Counted from the first letter of the stretch, positions 18,616 to 27,720 are shown. The stretch is 64,000 bases of DNA from an uncultured Flavobacterium sp. (GCF_963422545.1 NZ_OY730255.1:105713-169712); one strand, 5' to 3'. Numbers and translations are program-made. The notes: a model not told the origin generated them from the sequence alone.

Positions 18616-19938
18616 ATGAAAACATTATATTCCACCAGTCTAATTTTTGTCTTAAGTTTTTTTATATTTTCCTTTAATCGAATCGAAAAAAATGATTTGG
18701 GAACAATAAAAAATCTGACAAATAGCTATAATCATAATACAAATGATTATTCCGATCCATTGGTAGATAACAACGTTCTGAATGATTTCTTTAAAAAATA
18801 TTCTCCTTTAAAAAAACAACAAAACGATGTAATCTCCCTATATAAGAATAAATCTTATGAGACTTCATTAGATACTCTGATCAAACCTGCACGAAATGAC
18901 GAAGGACTTTTTGATCAATATTATAAACTTGAAGATGTTTTAAAAAAATATAAAAAACTAGAAAAAGAAGGAGTTTGGAAACCAATAACTGTTGTAAATC
19001 CTTATAAAGACATTCGACCAGACGAAAAATCAATTACCGTTGCACAAATCAGAAATCGATTATTTGTAATGGGAGATTTAAAAAATGATTCTAAAAGTGA
19101 TGTTTATGATCAGGAATTAATGGATGGTGTAATGAAATACAAACTGAGAAACGGTTTGAAACCTAATTACATTATTAATGAAGATCATATTAAAGATTTG
19201 AATACGCCTATTGCAGACAAAATCAAAACACTAATGATCAATATGGAACGTTGTCGCTGGATTTCGCCACAACTTGTAAAAGACAAAGAATATATCATGG
19301 TTAATGTGCCATCATTTGAATTGGTTTATGTGAAAAATGGTAAAATCGAATTGGTATCTAAAGTCTTTGTTGGTTCTCCGTTAACTAAAACAACAATTTT
19401 TAACAGCAGTATTGAGAAAATAGTTTTCAGCCCTTATTGGACTGTACCGCAAAGTATTGTTGACAATGAATTGAAATCAAAAATTGCGGCTGACAAAAAT
19501 TATTTGGCAGAACATAACATGGAAATAGTAAATGGTCAGGTGAGACAAAAACCAGGTCCTGAGAATTCATTAGGGCTAGTAAAATTTATTTTCCCAAATC
19601 CGGATGACATTTATATGCACGATACACCTGCAAAAACCTTATTTGATTTTGAAAAAAGAACATTTAGCCACGGTTGTGTGAATGTAAATAAAGCTAAAGA
19701 ATTAGCAATTGCGTTGTTAAAAGATTATCCGGAATGGACAGAAGACAGAATAAACAAAGCAATGGATGGTACTGAGGAAACTACTTTTAAATTGCCAAAC
19801 AAAGTGCCTATCTATATTTGTTATTTTACTTCATGGGTAAACGAATCCGGAGAAGTTAGTTTCTTTCAGGATGTTTATGACATAGATGGTGATTTGAATA
19901 AAGCACTTTTTCCTGAAAATGCTGTAGCCAATAAATAA
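18616..19938 (+). CDS. Exported L,D-transpeptidase (YkuD domain)
   Basis: 440 residues with an N-terminal signal/anchor (MKTLYSTSLIFVLSFFIFSF). The middle holds a peptidoglycan-binding-like segment (NRLFVMGDLKNDS, YDQELMDGVMKYKLRNGLKP). The C-terminal YkuD catalytic domain has YWTVPQSIVDNE, NSLGLVKFIFPN, MHDTPAKTLF and the signature FSHGCVNV, with His352 and nucleophile Cys354. It is the large YcbB/LdtD-like class that crosslinks peptidoglycan or attaches proteins to it in the periplasm. It is monocistronic with a strong terminator. Confidence 0.9.
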   Translation: MKTLYSTSLIFVLSFFIFSFNRIEKNDLGTIKNLTNSYNHNTNDYSDPLVDNNVLNDFFKKYSPLKKQQNDVISLYKNKSYETSLDTLIKPARNDEGLFDQYYKLEDVLKKYKKLEKEGVWKPITVVNPYKDIRPDEKSITVAQIRNRLFVMGDLKNDSKSDVYDQELMDGVMKYKLRNGLKPNYIINEDHIKDLNTPIADKIKTLMINMERCRWISPQLVKDKEYIMVNVPSFELVYVKNGKIELVSKVFVGSPLTKTTIFNSSIEKIVFSPYWTVPQSIVDNELKSKIAADKNYLAEHNMEIVNGQVRQKPGPENSLGLVKFIFPNPDDIYMHDTPAKTLFDFEKRTFSHGCVNVNKAKELAIALLKDYPEWTEDRINKAMDGTEETTFKLPNKVPIYICYFTSWVNESGEVSFFQDVYDIDGDLNKALFPENAVANK

Positions 19939-19955
19939 TACAAATTTAGGGAATT

Positions 19956-19994
19956 AAAGAACTGTATAAAACTAGTCTTTTATACAGTTCTTTT
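19956..19994 (+). terminator. Terminator of the L,D-transpeptidase gene
   Basis: AAGAACTGTATAAAA and TTTTATACAGTTCTT form a 15-bp stem with a 6-base loop, then TTTT. Confidence 0.92.
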
Positions 19995-20123
19995 CGTTTT
20001 ACCACATCCACAAAAAGAACTTAACTTATTAATTTTAAATCTTTTAAAGGCTAAAAAAACATCAAATCTAAAAGAACTTTGCATCATAATAATACCACTA
20101 ATTTTTAATTAAAATTAATTATC

Positions 20124-20465
20124 ATGAAAACAGAGAATATTGAAGGATTAACACTTTTTGAAATAAATTTATTGATTCAACAAGGTGGAAGATTTATAAT
20201 GTTTCCAAACCTGATGACCAAAGCTAAAAGTTCAACTATTTATTTTGTTCGTCCTGAAGAAAAAATATTTAAATACGCATTACATCATTTTTTAAAAAAT
20301 TTATCAAATGGCTGGCGTTCATTACCATTACTACCATTTTATATCTCAAAATCTATATTTTATTTAGCAATTGGCGGCAGAGATTATACGCATAAAATAT
20401 TAGCCGACTTAAAGCAAATCAATCCCGTTTACAATCCTGATTTATACTGCTTACAATACGCATAA
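20124..20465 (+). CDS. Hypothetical protein, 113 residues
   Basis: Not recognised. It starts MKTENIEGLTLFEINLLIQQ and includes GGRFIMFPN, a probable strand-rich core, then LHHFLKNLSNGWRSLPLLPF and a hydrophobic stretch PFYISKSIFYLAIGG that may be amphipathic rather than membrane-spanning. No signal peptide. It is framed by its own promoter region and a perfect terminator hairpin, so it is a genuine short transcription unit. It resembles small conserved proteins of Flavobacterium without assigned function. Confidence 0.65.
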   Translation: MKTENIEGLTLFEINLLIQQGGRFIMFPNLMTKAKSSTIYFVRPEEKIFKYALHHFLKNLSNGWRSLPLLPFYISKSIFYLAIGGRDYTHKILADLKQINPVYNPDLYCLQYA

Positions 20466-20486
20466 ATTTTACATATTTAAGAAATT

Positions 20487-20522
20487 AAAGCGAAAATAGA
20501 ATTAGTTCTATTTTCGCTTTAG
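20487..20522 (+). terminator. Terminator
   Basis: AAAGCGAAAATAGAA pairs with TTCTATTTTCGCTTT over 15 bp around TTAG. Confidence 0.92.
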
Positions 20523-20637
20523 TCATTTATAGAATCCTCAACTCATCAAAAAAAACATTATTCTCTTTTCATTTATTGAGTAAAAAATGTCTTAAAACAA
20601 CACTCTTTAAATCTTTTAAGAGCCATTGCTAAAATCG

Positions 20638-20669
20638 ATTAAAAAGATATTTGCAAATATCTTTTTAAT
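20638..20669. promoter_or_regulatory. 32-nt perfect palindrome before a GTG start
   Basis: A perfect palindrome (half-site ATTAAAAAGATATTTG) ends 9 bases before the GTG start at 20679. It holds a -7-like GATATTTGC. It could be an operator over the promoter or an RNA hairpin near the start codon. Confidence 0.5.
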
Positions 20670-20678
20670 AAGTATAAA

Positions 20679-21551
20679 GTGAAAAAATACATTTTAATTT
20701 TTAGTATCGCAGCAATTTTATTTTCCTCCTGTACTAAACATTCTTCTACTGAAAATCATACAGCATCCGAAAAAATCATTACACATCCTACACCTCCAAA
20801 AACCAGCGGACCTCCTCGTATATTGTTTATTGGAAACAGTCAGATAGAATATTTTGTAAGTACTCCAACATTGTTTAAAGAATTTTGCGACGCAAACAAT
20901 CAACCAATAAATATTGATCAATTAATAACTGTAGGTGTTTCGTTGCAAAAAGTTTATGATACAAACAGAACAGAAGCTAATCAAAATTTTTCTAATAGAG
21001 ATAAAGATGGCAATTACTACGATTATGTGGTTATTCAGGAATCAACTCTCGTAGCTTTATTTGAAATTGAGAATTATAAAGCTAATGTAAAAATGCTTGT
21101 TGAAAAAATACATGAAAATAGTCCTGATGTAGCAGTTTATATTTACGAAGGAGTACCACCTGCATCTTATACAGATTCTGATTTTATGGAAAATTATGAT
21201 AAAATGCGTAAAAATGCCATTTCGGTTATGGGATTTGTAAAAAATGCCGGTTTATTAAGAGTTGGTGATGCTATTAAAGATGCTTATCAAGGTAAAAGTG
21301 GTTATAAATATTTGGCTGCAAACAAAGACAATCTGCGTTATGGAAAACATACACTTCATCTTTTAAATGATGGCGGATTTATGCAGGCGAGTTTACTATA
21401 CTCGACCATTTTTGATAAAAAACCAATCGTTCCAAAAAAACTTCTGTTAATTACAGGAACCGGATATTTTGATTCCATGAGAAAACAAGAAGTTGTTAAT
21501 GCAATCAGTAACCCAAATGCTTTACAGGAAATAGCTTTTAATAATCGCTAA
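20679..21551 (+). CDS. SGNH-hydrolase-like lipoprotein
   Basis: 290 residues from a GTG start. The lipobox is ILFSSC (Cys18), so the protein is lipidated. After a Pro/Thr-rich linker comes ILFIGNSQIEYF, the block-I GxS motif of SGNH hydrolases (Ser in GNSQ), then LITVGVSLQKVYD, YDYVVIQESTL (block III-like Q/E) and HLLNDGGFMQASLLYSTIFD. The last fits the 'D..H..G...A..iy' end block of DUF4886-type members, but the usual DxxH catalytic pair is altered. It may thus bind rather than hydrolyse, or use a variant site. Envelope-located esterase or acetyl-hydrolase is the best guess. Confidence 0.7.
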   Translation: MKKYILIFSIAAILFSSCTKHSSTENHTASEKIITHPTPPKTSGPPRILFIGNSQIEYFVSTPTLFKEFCDANNQPINIDQLITVGVSLQKVYDTNRTEANQNFSNRDKDGNYYDYVVIQESTLVALFEIENYKANVKMLVEKIHENSPDVAVYIYEGVPPASYTDSDFMENYDKMRKNAISVMGFVKNAGLLRVGDAIKDAYQGKSGYKYLAANKDNLRYGKHTLHLLNDGGFMQASLLYSTIFDKKPIVPKKLLLITGTGYFDSMRKQEVVNAISNPNALQEIAFNNR

Positions 21552-21686
21552 AACGTACAAAATCATCTTATAAATTCTGAATAAACTAAGATTCTTATCC
21601 AAAAATTATAAAAAGCTTATTATAGAAATTGGAAGATTAGCAGTACCTTTAGGTAGGTGTTAAATTCAAATCTAAAATTAACTGTG

Positions 21687-22106
21687 ATGAAAGATAGTTA
21701 TAATGACATTAGAAAAAGTTGGTGGGACAGAAACTGGAAATGGCTTGTACCAACTGGCTGCGTAAGCCTTTTAATACTTCTTTGTTTATTTATAGCGGGA
21801 GTTTTCTTTGGAGTTACCTCGATGATGAAAGAATCTGATGTTTATAAAGAAGTTATGACCGAAGTTCAACACAATAACGTCATAATAGAAAAACTTGGAA
21901 GTCCGATTGAAGAAGAAGGAATGGCATCAGGAAATATTAGTTTAAGTAATGATACCGGAAATTGCGATTTACAAATTCCGATAAAAGGTTCTAAAGGAGA
22001 AGGAACTATATTTGTTGTTGCTGAAAAAAGAGGCACTTGGAAATACAGTGTAAAGCAAGTATATATTGTGGCTACTAAAGAGAATATTAATTTATTGAAA
22101 AAGTAA
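21687..22106 (+). CDS. Coa1-like membrane protein
   Basis: 139 residues from ATG 21687; an upstream in-frame GTG at 21657 is less likely. It has a soluble N-terminus (MKDSYNDIRKSWWDRNWKW), one transmembrane helix (LVPTGCVSLLILLCLFIAGV), then a beta domain: VIIEKLGSPIEEEGMASGNI, GNCDLQIPIKGSKGEGTIFV and WKYSVKQVYIV. This order matches the cytochrome oxidase assembly factor Coa1 family (PF08695), found widely in bacteria as membrane-anchored proteins of unclear role. It is followed 57 bases later by another exported protein gene. Confidence 0.75.
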   Translation: MKDSYNDIRKSWWDRNWKWLVPTGCVSLLILLCLFIAGVFFGVTSMMKESDVYKEVMTEVQHNNVIIEKLGSPIEEEGMASGNISLSNDTGNCDLQIPIKGSKGEGTIFVVAEKRGTWKYSVKQVYIVATKENINLLKK

Positions 22107-22163
22107 AATAGTTTATAAAATTTAGTTTTATACTCCATAACTTTACACCAATATCTCTGCCAA

Positions 22164-22724
22164 ATGAAACCAGCCTTACTTCTATACTTTTGTCTTTTTC
22201 TGAATATTTGTAATACCGTAAATTCTCAAAATAAATACGAAGTCTACACCAACAGGATAAAACAATTCGCAAAACCTTCTAAAGTTTTATATAGCCACAT
22301 TGATGCAACAGGAAATGGTTCGGTTGAATTTACAAATGCTAAAAAACAAATACTTCGGTTTCGTTTAATGAATCAAAAATTACAGGTATTGCATGGAGGT
22401 ATAACTTTTCAGCTTTTCTATTACAATAATGACTATTTACAAAGAATGGAAACTTTTGATGAGAATGGAAATTTAGCCGGAGAAAGAGAATCTAATAATG
22501 AAGCTGCAATTGCCTTTATTATCGAAAAAACTGATTTGTATTTAAAGAAAAAGAAATTAATAGACGCTGCAGAAGGAAACATCGATTTAAAAGATGACAG
22601 CAAGGAAAAAATCATAAGAATACAATTGTACGACCAAAAGAATCTTCCAATTAATGCCATACAACCAACTTATATTTCAAGCAAAACTTACTGGGAATAT
22701 AATGTTAGAATGTATTGGCCGTGA
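22164..22724 (+). CDS. Exported hypothetical protein, 186 residues
   Basis: Signal peptide MKPALLLYFCLFLNICNTVNS, then NKYEVYTNRIKQFAKPSKVL and beta-rich stretches such as GNGSVEFTNAKKQILRFRLM, LQRMETFDENGNLAGERE. The 'YLQRMETFDENGNLAGE' pattern looks like toxin_YwqK or antitoxin-type MORN-like repeats, but a single copy does not settle it. Not otherwise recognised. It may be co-transcribed with the Coa1-like gene. Confidence 0.65.
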   Translation: MKPALLLYFCLFLNICNTVNSQNKYEVYTNRIKQFAKPSKVLYSHIDATGNGSVEFTNAKKQILRFRLMNQKLQVLHGGITFQLFYYNNDYLQRMETFDENGNLAGERESNNEAAIAFIIEKTDLYLKKKKLIDAAEGNIDLKDDSKEKIIRIQLYDQKNLPINAIQPTYISSKTYWEYNVRMYWP

Positions 22725-22829
22725 AAGAAAGATGCTGAAATTCTGAGGTTCTGAGTTGCTAAGGCTCTAAGCTATAGGACCAGATCGCAATTTTGTTATT
22801 TTGAAGTATTTTTTTTTAAACACAAAAAT

Positions 22830-22866
22830 CAAAAGAGATTCAGCTTATGTTGAATCTCTTTTTTTG
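22830..22866 (+). terminator. Terminator
   Basis: AAAGAGATTCA and TGAATCTCTTT with a short loop, then T7. Confidence 0.9.
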
Positions 22867-22903
22867 TTACTATTAGTAATTTAAAACTCAAAAAATCTCT
22901 TAT

Positions 22904-22990
22904 CTAGCCCCGATAGAAGTGGAAATCCTTTTGTTTTTTTCTTTAAAAAACAAAAGATTGAAACGAATAGCGGGATTAGCTCCTAAAAAA
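22904..22990 (+). ncRNA. Structured small RNA, Flavo-1-like, copy 1
   Basis: CTAGCCCCGATAGAAGTGG.. opens, a long AT stem (ATCCTTTTGTTTTTT with AAAAAACAAAAGAT) sits inside, and GAATAGCGGGATTAGCTCC closes. AGC pairs with GCT and CCCG with CGGG at the base. Two related elements (37320, 38360) keep the conserved ends but change the stems. It resembles, from memory, the Flavo-1 RNA motif of Flavobacteria; role unknown. Confidence 0.55.
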
Positions 22991-23191
22991 AAACTAGTTT
23001 TAGCATAGAAATAGAAATGGTAAATAGTTTTCCTTATATTTTCAAACCTTAGCAACTCAGAACCTCAGAATCTCAGAACCTTAAAAAAGACTATTGTTAT
23101 TTATGAAACAAATTGTTTGTGCTCCTAAAATAAAATTGTGGCTTTGTTTTTGAATAAGTAGTATTTTTGAAACTTATAAAAAACCTACTTA

Positions 23192-23914
23192 ATGAAAAAG
23201 ATTTTAATTTTAGCCCTTGTATTTTCTCTTAGCTCTCATGCTCAGGTAAAAGAAACTTTAGCTCAAAAACTTTCAAAATTATCAACTCAAATTAAAGGAG
23301 TTGGCGGCGTTGATATTGCTTCTGGATTAAAAGAAGCTCTAAACAAAGGAATTACTGAACAAGTAAGTAAATTAACCGCCGAAGATGGTTTTTATAAAAA
23401 TGAAGCTGTAAAAATTTTAATGCCAGAAGAATTACAAAAAGTAGATGTTACGTTACGTAAAGTAGGTCTAAGCTCTCTTGCCGATGAAGGAGTTAAAATG
23501 TTAAACCGCGCGGCCGAAGATGCTGTGAAAGAAGCAACTCCGATATTTGTTACAGCGGTAAAAAATATGTCGTTTACAGATGCTAAAAATATTTTGTTGG
23601 GAAGTGAAAATGCTGCAACTACCTATTTACAAAAAGGCACCAATACTGCTTTGTACGCAAAGTTTAATCCGGTGATTAAAAATTCTTTCGAAAAAGTGGG
23701 CGCCGATGTAGTTTGGACTAATATTATAAACAAATACAACATGATTCCGTTAGTTAGAAAAGTAAATCCTGATTTGACTGATTATACAACAAATCAGGCT
23801 TTGGCAGGGGTTTTTAAAATGATTGCTGTTGAAGAAAAAGATATACGTGCTAATATTAATGCGAGAACAACGCCTTTGCTGCAAAAAGTATTTGCTATGC
23901 AGGACAAAAAGTAG
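23192..23914 (+). CDS. DUF4197 periplasmic protein
   Basis: 240 residues with signal peptide MKKILILALVFSLSSHA. The mature protein is helical and fits DUF4197: SGLKEALNKGITEQVSKLTA, DGFYKNEAVKILMPEELQKV, LNRAAEDAVKEATPIF, GSENAATTYLQKGT, LYAKFNPVIKNSFEKVG and ..YTTNQALAGVFKMIAVEEK near the C-terminus. Family members are conserved exported proteins without a known biochemical role. TATTTTTG at 23162-23169 is a fair -7 element just upstream. Confidence 0.9.
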   Translation: MKKILILALVFSLSSHAQVKETLAQKLSKLSTQIKGVGGVDIASGLKEALNKGITEQVSKLTAEDGFYKNEAVKILMPEELQKVDVTLRKVGLSSLADEGVKMLNRAAEDAVKEATPIFVTAVKNMSFTDAKNILLGSENAATTYLQKGTNTALYAKFNPVIKNSFEKVGADVVWTNIINKYNMIPLVRKVNPDLTDYTTNQALAGVFKMIAVEEKDIRANINARTTPLLQKVFAMQDKK

Positions 23915-23917
23915 TTT

Positions 23918-24000
23918 CCGTTTAACTGTTTAATCGTTTAATTGTATAACCGAATTTACGATTTAGCATTTAAACGATTAACCGATTAACCAACTAACAG
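23918..24000. repeat. AACGATTAA-type dispersed repeat
   Basis: gtttaactgtttaatcgttt and aaacgattaaccgattaacc form an imperfect inverted pair between two genes. Same type as at 60565-60665. Confidence 0.5.
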
Positions 24001-24003
24001 AAA

Positions 24004-24858
24004 ATGCAAAAAATAACCATTCTGATTCACTGCAAAGACCAAAAAAATATTATTGCCTCGGTGACTACTTTTATTGCAAAAGTTGAAGGAAATATAACCT
24101 ACATCGACCAGCATGTTGATGTGGAGCAAAATGTATTTTTTATGCGATTGGAGTGTGAATTAACCAACCCTGGCATTACTATCGAAAGTCTTAAAGCCGA
24201 TTTCGATCAGACCATCGCAACTCAATTTAATATGTCATGGGATTTGTACAATCAGGAACAAAAACCAAAAATGGCATTGTTTGTATCTAAATACGATCAT
24301 TGTTTATTTGATATTTTAGGACGTTACAGCGCCGGGGAATTAAATGTTGAAATTCCGGTTATTATAAGTAATCATAATGAACTAAGATCAATTGCAGAAC
24401 GATTTGATATTCCGTTTCATTGTGTTCCTTTTACAAAAGATAATAAAGAAGAAGGCGAAGCCAAACAAATTGAATTACTGAAAAGATATCAAATCAATTT
24501 TATTGTTTTGGCGCGTTATATGCAGATAATAACTCCAAAATTAATTTCGCTTTACGAAAATAGAATTATCAATATTCACCATTCCTTTTTACCTGCATTT
24601 CCGGGTGCAAAACCTTATCACTCGGCTTTTAAACGTGGTGTGAAAATTATTGGAGCCACAAGTCATTATGTTACCGAAGAATTAGACGAAGGTCCGATTA
24701 TCGAGCAGGATATTGCGAGAGTTTCTCACATACATTCTGTAGATGATTTTATTATGAAAGGACGTGATTTAGAACGGATTGTTTTAGCCAGAGCAATTAA
24801 ATTGCATGCTGAACGTAAGACAATGGTTTACAGTAATAAAACAGTTGTGTTTTCTTAA
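24004..24858 (+). CDS. purU: Formyltetrahydrofolate deformylase
   Basis: 284 residues. An ACT domain covers about 1-80 (KITILIHCKDQKNIIASVTT, NITYIDQHVDVEQNVFFMRL). A formyltransferase-fold catalytic domain follows (KMALFVSKYDHCLFDILGRY, IPVIISNHNELRSIAERFDI, PFHCVPFTK), with the active-site segment INIHHSFLPAFPGAKPYHSA and a C-terminal ATSHYVTEELDEGPIIEQD. PurU hydrolyses 10-formyl-THF to THF and formate, supplying formate for PurT and balancing one-carbon pools. It stands alone, ahead of a bidirectional terminator. Confidence 0.95.
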   Translation: MQKITILIHCKDQKNIIASVTTFIAKVEGNITYIDQHVDVEQNVFFMRLECELTNPGITIESLKADFDQTIATQFNMSWDLYNQEQKPKMALFVSKYDHCLFDILGRYSAGELNVEIPVIISNHNELRSIAERFDIPFHCVPFTKDNKEEGEAKQIELLKRYQINFIVLARYMQIITPKLISLYENRIINIHHSFLPAFPGAKPYHSAFKRGVKIIGATSHYVTEELDEGPIIEQDIARVSHIHSVDDFIMKGRDLERIVLARAIKLHAERKTMVYSNKTVVFS

Positions 24859-25058
24859 ATATATTTCTAACTGCAAGTTTTTTTAACCGCAAAGTACGCT
24901 AAGTTTTTTTGCTTGTGTATCCTGTTGATTTTTTTTGAAGATCACAAAGGCTGTTGTCTATAGATTTTGCTCGCGGATTTGAAGGATTAAACTGGTTTTC
25001 GCTGATTTTATTTCTCTTTGAACCTTTGTAGCTCTGCGCCTTTGAACCTAAAAAAAAT

Positions 25059-25092
25059 AAACCCGACAGATATTTAAAATCTGTCGGGTTTG
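25059..25092. terminator. Bidirectional ACCCGACAG terminator, copy 1
   Basis: AACCCGACAGAT pairs with ATCTGTCGGGTT. It lies between convergent purU and katG. The rest of 24859-25156 is filled with cgcaaag- and aacctttg-type repeat fragments. Close copies of the hairpin occur at 61265 and 61887. Confidence 0.9.
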
Positions 25093-25156
25093 ATTTTTAT
25101 ATAAAGTAAAAAAGCTTTGAACCTTTGTAACTCTTTAGCTTTGAACCTTTTAAAAA

Positions 25157-27349
25157 CTATTTAAGTAAATCGAATCGGTCCAGATTCATTACTTTGGTCC
25201 ATGCTGCAACGAAATCTTTCACAAATTTTTCTTTGGCATCATTACTGCCGTAAATCTCTGCTATAGCACGAAGTTCAGAATTAGAACCAAATATAAGATC
25301 TGCACGGGTTGCTGTCCATTTTACTTCTCCTGTTGCACGATTGCGTCCTTCAAAAGTTTCTCCGGTTTCGTTAATTGCTTTCCAGGTAGTACCCAAATCA
25401 AGTAAGTTAACAAAGAAATCATTACTTAATGTTTCTGCATTTGCAGTAAGCACACCATATTTAGAACCGTCGTAATTGGCATTCAATACTCTCAAACCTC
25501 CAACTAAAACCGTCATTTCAGGTACTGTAAGGTTTAATAATTGTGCTTTGTCTACCAAAAGTTCTTCTGTTATTGCAGTCGTTTTAGCGCTTTTATAGTT
25601 TCTGAATCCATCTGCTTTTGGCTCTAATGCTTCAAACGAATGTACATCTGTTTGCTCTAAAGTTGCATCTCCTCTTCCCGGTGTAAAAGGGGCTTCTATA
25701 TTTAATCCCGCTTTTGATGCCGCTTTTTCGATTGCTGCTGATCCTCCCAAAACAATTAAATCTGCTATAGAAACAGTTTTTCCCGAATTGGCAAATTCAT
25801 TTTGTATTGCTTCTAAAGTTGTTAATACTTTTTTTAATTGATTTGAAGAATTGACTTCCCAACTAATTTGAGGTTCAAAACGAATACGAGCTCCATTTGC
25901 TCCTCCACGTTTATCAGAACCACGGAATGTAGAAGCTGATGCCCAGGCAGTATGTACTAATTGCGAGATCGAAAGACCGCTTGAAAGGATTTTCTCTTTC
26001 AAAACAGCAATATCATTATGGCTTAATTCATTTTTAGCAGCAGGAATTGGGTCTTGCCAGATCAACACTTCACTTGGAACTTCAGGTCCTAAGTAACGTG
26101 TAATTGGCCCCATATCTCTGTGAGTCAGTTTGTACCATGCTCTGGCAAAAGCATCAGCAAATTTGTCAAAATTATGCATATAGTCTCTTGAAATTGGCTC
26201 ATAAATAGGATCCATTTTCATTGCCATATCTGCCGTTGTCATCATAGGAGCATGTCTTTTCGTTGGGTCATGTGCATCTTCTACGATTGTAGCAGCACTT
26301 TCATCAGTTGGTGTCCATTGATGCGCTCCTGCAGGGCTCTTAGTTAATTTCCAATCATATTTAAACAATGTTTGAAAATAGCCGTTGTCCCAAGTTGTAG
26401 GATTTGGTTTCCATGCGCCTTCAAGACCACTTGTAATAGCGTCTCCACCTACTCCGGTACCAAAACTATTTTTCCATCCTAACCCCATTTGTTCGATGCT
26501 TGCACCTTCTGGTTCTGCTCCTACCAACGCTGCATCTCCGGCTCCATGTGCCTTCCCAAAAGTGTGTCCTCCTGCTGTCAAAGCCACAGTTTCTTCATCA
26601 TTCATTGCCATACGGGCAAAAGTTTCTCTGATATCTCTACCAGATCCTAGTGGATCAGGATTGCCGTTTGGTCCTTCAGGATTTACATAAATTAATCCCA
26701 TTTGCACGGCCGCCAACGGATTATCAAGTTCGCGCTCTCCTTTGTATCTTGTATCACCCAGCCATGTTGTTTCATTACCCCAATTAACATCTTGTTCCGG
26801 CTCCCAAACATCTTCTCTACCACCTGCAAATCCAAAAGTTTTGAATCCCATAGATTCTAAAGCGCAGTTACCTGCTAAGATCATCAAATCGGCCCACGAA
26901 ATTTTATTTCCATATTTTTGCTTAATTGGCCAAAGTAAAAAACGTGCTTTATCTAAATTACCATTGTCCGGCCAGCTATTAAGAGGAGCAAAACGCTGAC
27001 TACCTGAACTCGCGCCTCCACGACCATCAGATATACGGTAAGTTCCTGCACTGTGCCATGCCATACGAATAAACAAAGGACCATAATGACCATAATCAGC
27101 CGGCCACCAATCCTGAGAATCTTTCATTAAATCAAAAAGATCTTTTTTGACTTCATTTAAGTCTAAAGTCTTAAACGCAGCAGCATAATTAAAACCTTTT
27201 TCCATAGGATCTGACAAACTAGAATTTTGACGCAATATGTTTAAGTTTAAACGATTTGGCCACCAATCTTTATTAGATGTTCCTGTACCAGCAGTTTCTT
27301 TCATTTGTCCGTTGTGAAAAGGACATTTACTTTCGTTTGAATCACTCAT
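25157..27349 (-). CDS. katG: Catalase-peroxidase
   Basis: 730 residues, full length for KatG, with the two-domain duplicated peroxidase layout. The N-terminal heme domain has the distal Arg95/Trp98/His99 in FIRMAWHSAGTY, Tyr221 in YVNPEG and Met247 in ARMAMNDEE. Trp98-Tyr221-Met247 make the covalent adduct needed for catalase activity. Proximal His262 is in GGHTFGKAHG. It removes H2O2 in the cytosol. TATATTTG upstream (27441-27448, minus strand) suits a -7 element. No OxyR gene is nearby. Confidence 0.97.
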   Translation of the reverse strand: MSDSNESKCPFHNGQMKETAGTGTSNKDWWPNRLNLNILRQNSSLSDPMEKGFNYAAAFKTLDLNEVKKDLFDLMKDSQDWWPADYGHYGPLFIRMAWHSAGTYRISDGRGGASSGSQRFAPLNSWPDNGNLDKARFLLWPIKQKYGNKISWADLMILAGNCALESMGFKTFGFAGGREDVWEPEQDVNWGNETTWLGDTRYKGERELDNPLAAVQMGLIYVNPEGPNGNPDPLGSGRDIRETFARMAMNDEETVALTAGGHTFGKAHGAGDAALVGAEPEGASIEQMGLGWKNSFGTGVGGDAITSGLEGAWKPNPTTWDNGYFQTLFKYDWKLTKSPAGAHQWTPTDESAATIVEDAHDPTKRHAPMMTTADMAMKMDPIYEPISRDYMHNFDKFADAFARAWYKLTHRDMGPITRYLGPEVPSEVLIWQDPIPAAKNELSHNDIAVLKEKILSSGLSISQLVHTAWASASTFRGSDKRGGANGARIRFEPQISWEVNSSNQLKKVLTTLEAIQNEFANSGKTVSIADLIVLGGSAAIEKAASKAGLNIEAPFTPGRGDATLEQTDVHSFEALEPKADGFRNYKSAKTTAITEELLVDKAQLLNLTVPEMTVLVGGLRVLNANYDGSKYGVLTANAETLSNDFFVNLLDLGTTWKAINETGETFEGRNRATGEVKWTATRADLIFGSNSELRAIAEIYGSNDAKEKFVKDFVAAWTKVMNLDRFDLLK

Positions 27350-27440
27350 TTCTTTTGTTTTTTTATTATTAAAGTTAACTGTTTTCTACCAAATGCTAAT
27401 TTTTTAAGAAATCACACATGACTGATATTTAACACTTTAT

Positions 27441-27448
27441 CAAATATA
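27441..27448 (-). promoter_or_regulatory. -7 promoter element for katG
   Basis: Minus strand TATATTTG matches TAnnTTTG; about 90 bases before the katG ATG. No clear -33 element. Confidence 0.4.
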
Positions 27449-27628
27449 CAAACTTATCTTTACGATATTAATAAACAAAATTGATTGTTATTATATTTTA
27501 ATAACCAGAAGCTATTTAACGTTACAGAAAGCTCAGAAAAGCGATTTAAAGAATCTTAACTTATGTCCAACAAAGTAATAACAAAACCTTAACAGCTAAA
27601 CATTCATATATATCGGATCTTTGTAGTG

Positions 27629-27708
27629 TAATAAACTGGTTATTTATTATTTTGGTTTTGGTTAGTTAAATGATGCCGGCGTCTTCGAGATGCCGGCATT
27701 CTTTTTTT
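27629..27708 (+). ncRNA. Candidate small RNA with strong terminator
   Basis: A -7-like GATCTTTG (27616-27623) precedes about 45 bases without an ORF, then a GC-rich stem TGCCGGCGTCT-TCG-AGATGCCGGCA and CTTTTTTT. No plus-strand gene lies upstream to need this terminator, since katG points away. It may instead be a leftover. Confidence 0.35.
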
Positions 27709-27720
27709 ATACTAGTTTTG

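Larger units (their letters stand above)
22740..23071. repeat. 25-bp perfect inverted repeat bounding an intergenic cassette
   Basis: ATTCTGAGGTTCTGAGTTGC.. at 22740-22764 is repeated exactly in inverse orientation at 23047-23071. Between the arms lie a terminator and a structured RNA-like element. No ORF of note. It may be a non-autonomous mobile cassette. Confidence 0.65.

Noticed and set aside
26385..26999. Long plus-strand ORFs opposite katG
   Set aside because: Shadow frames of a well-conserved gene, with Pro/Ser-rich non-protein composition.
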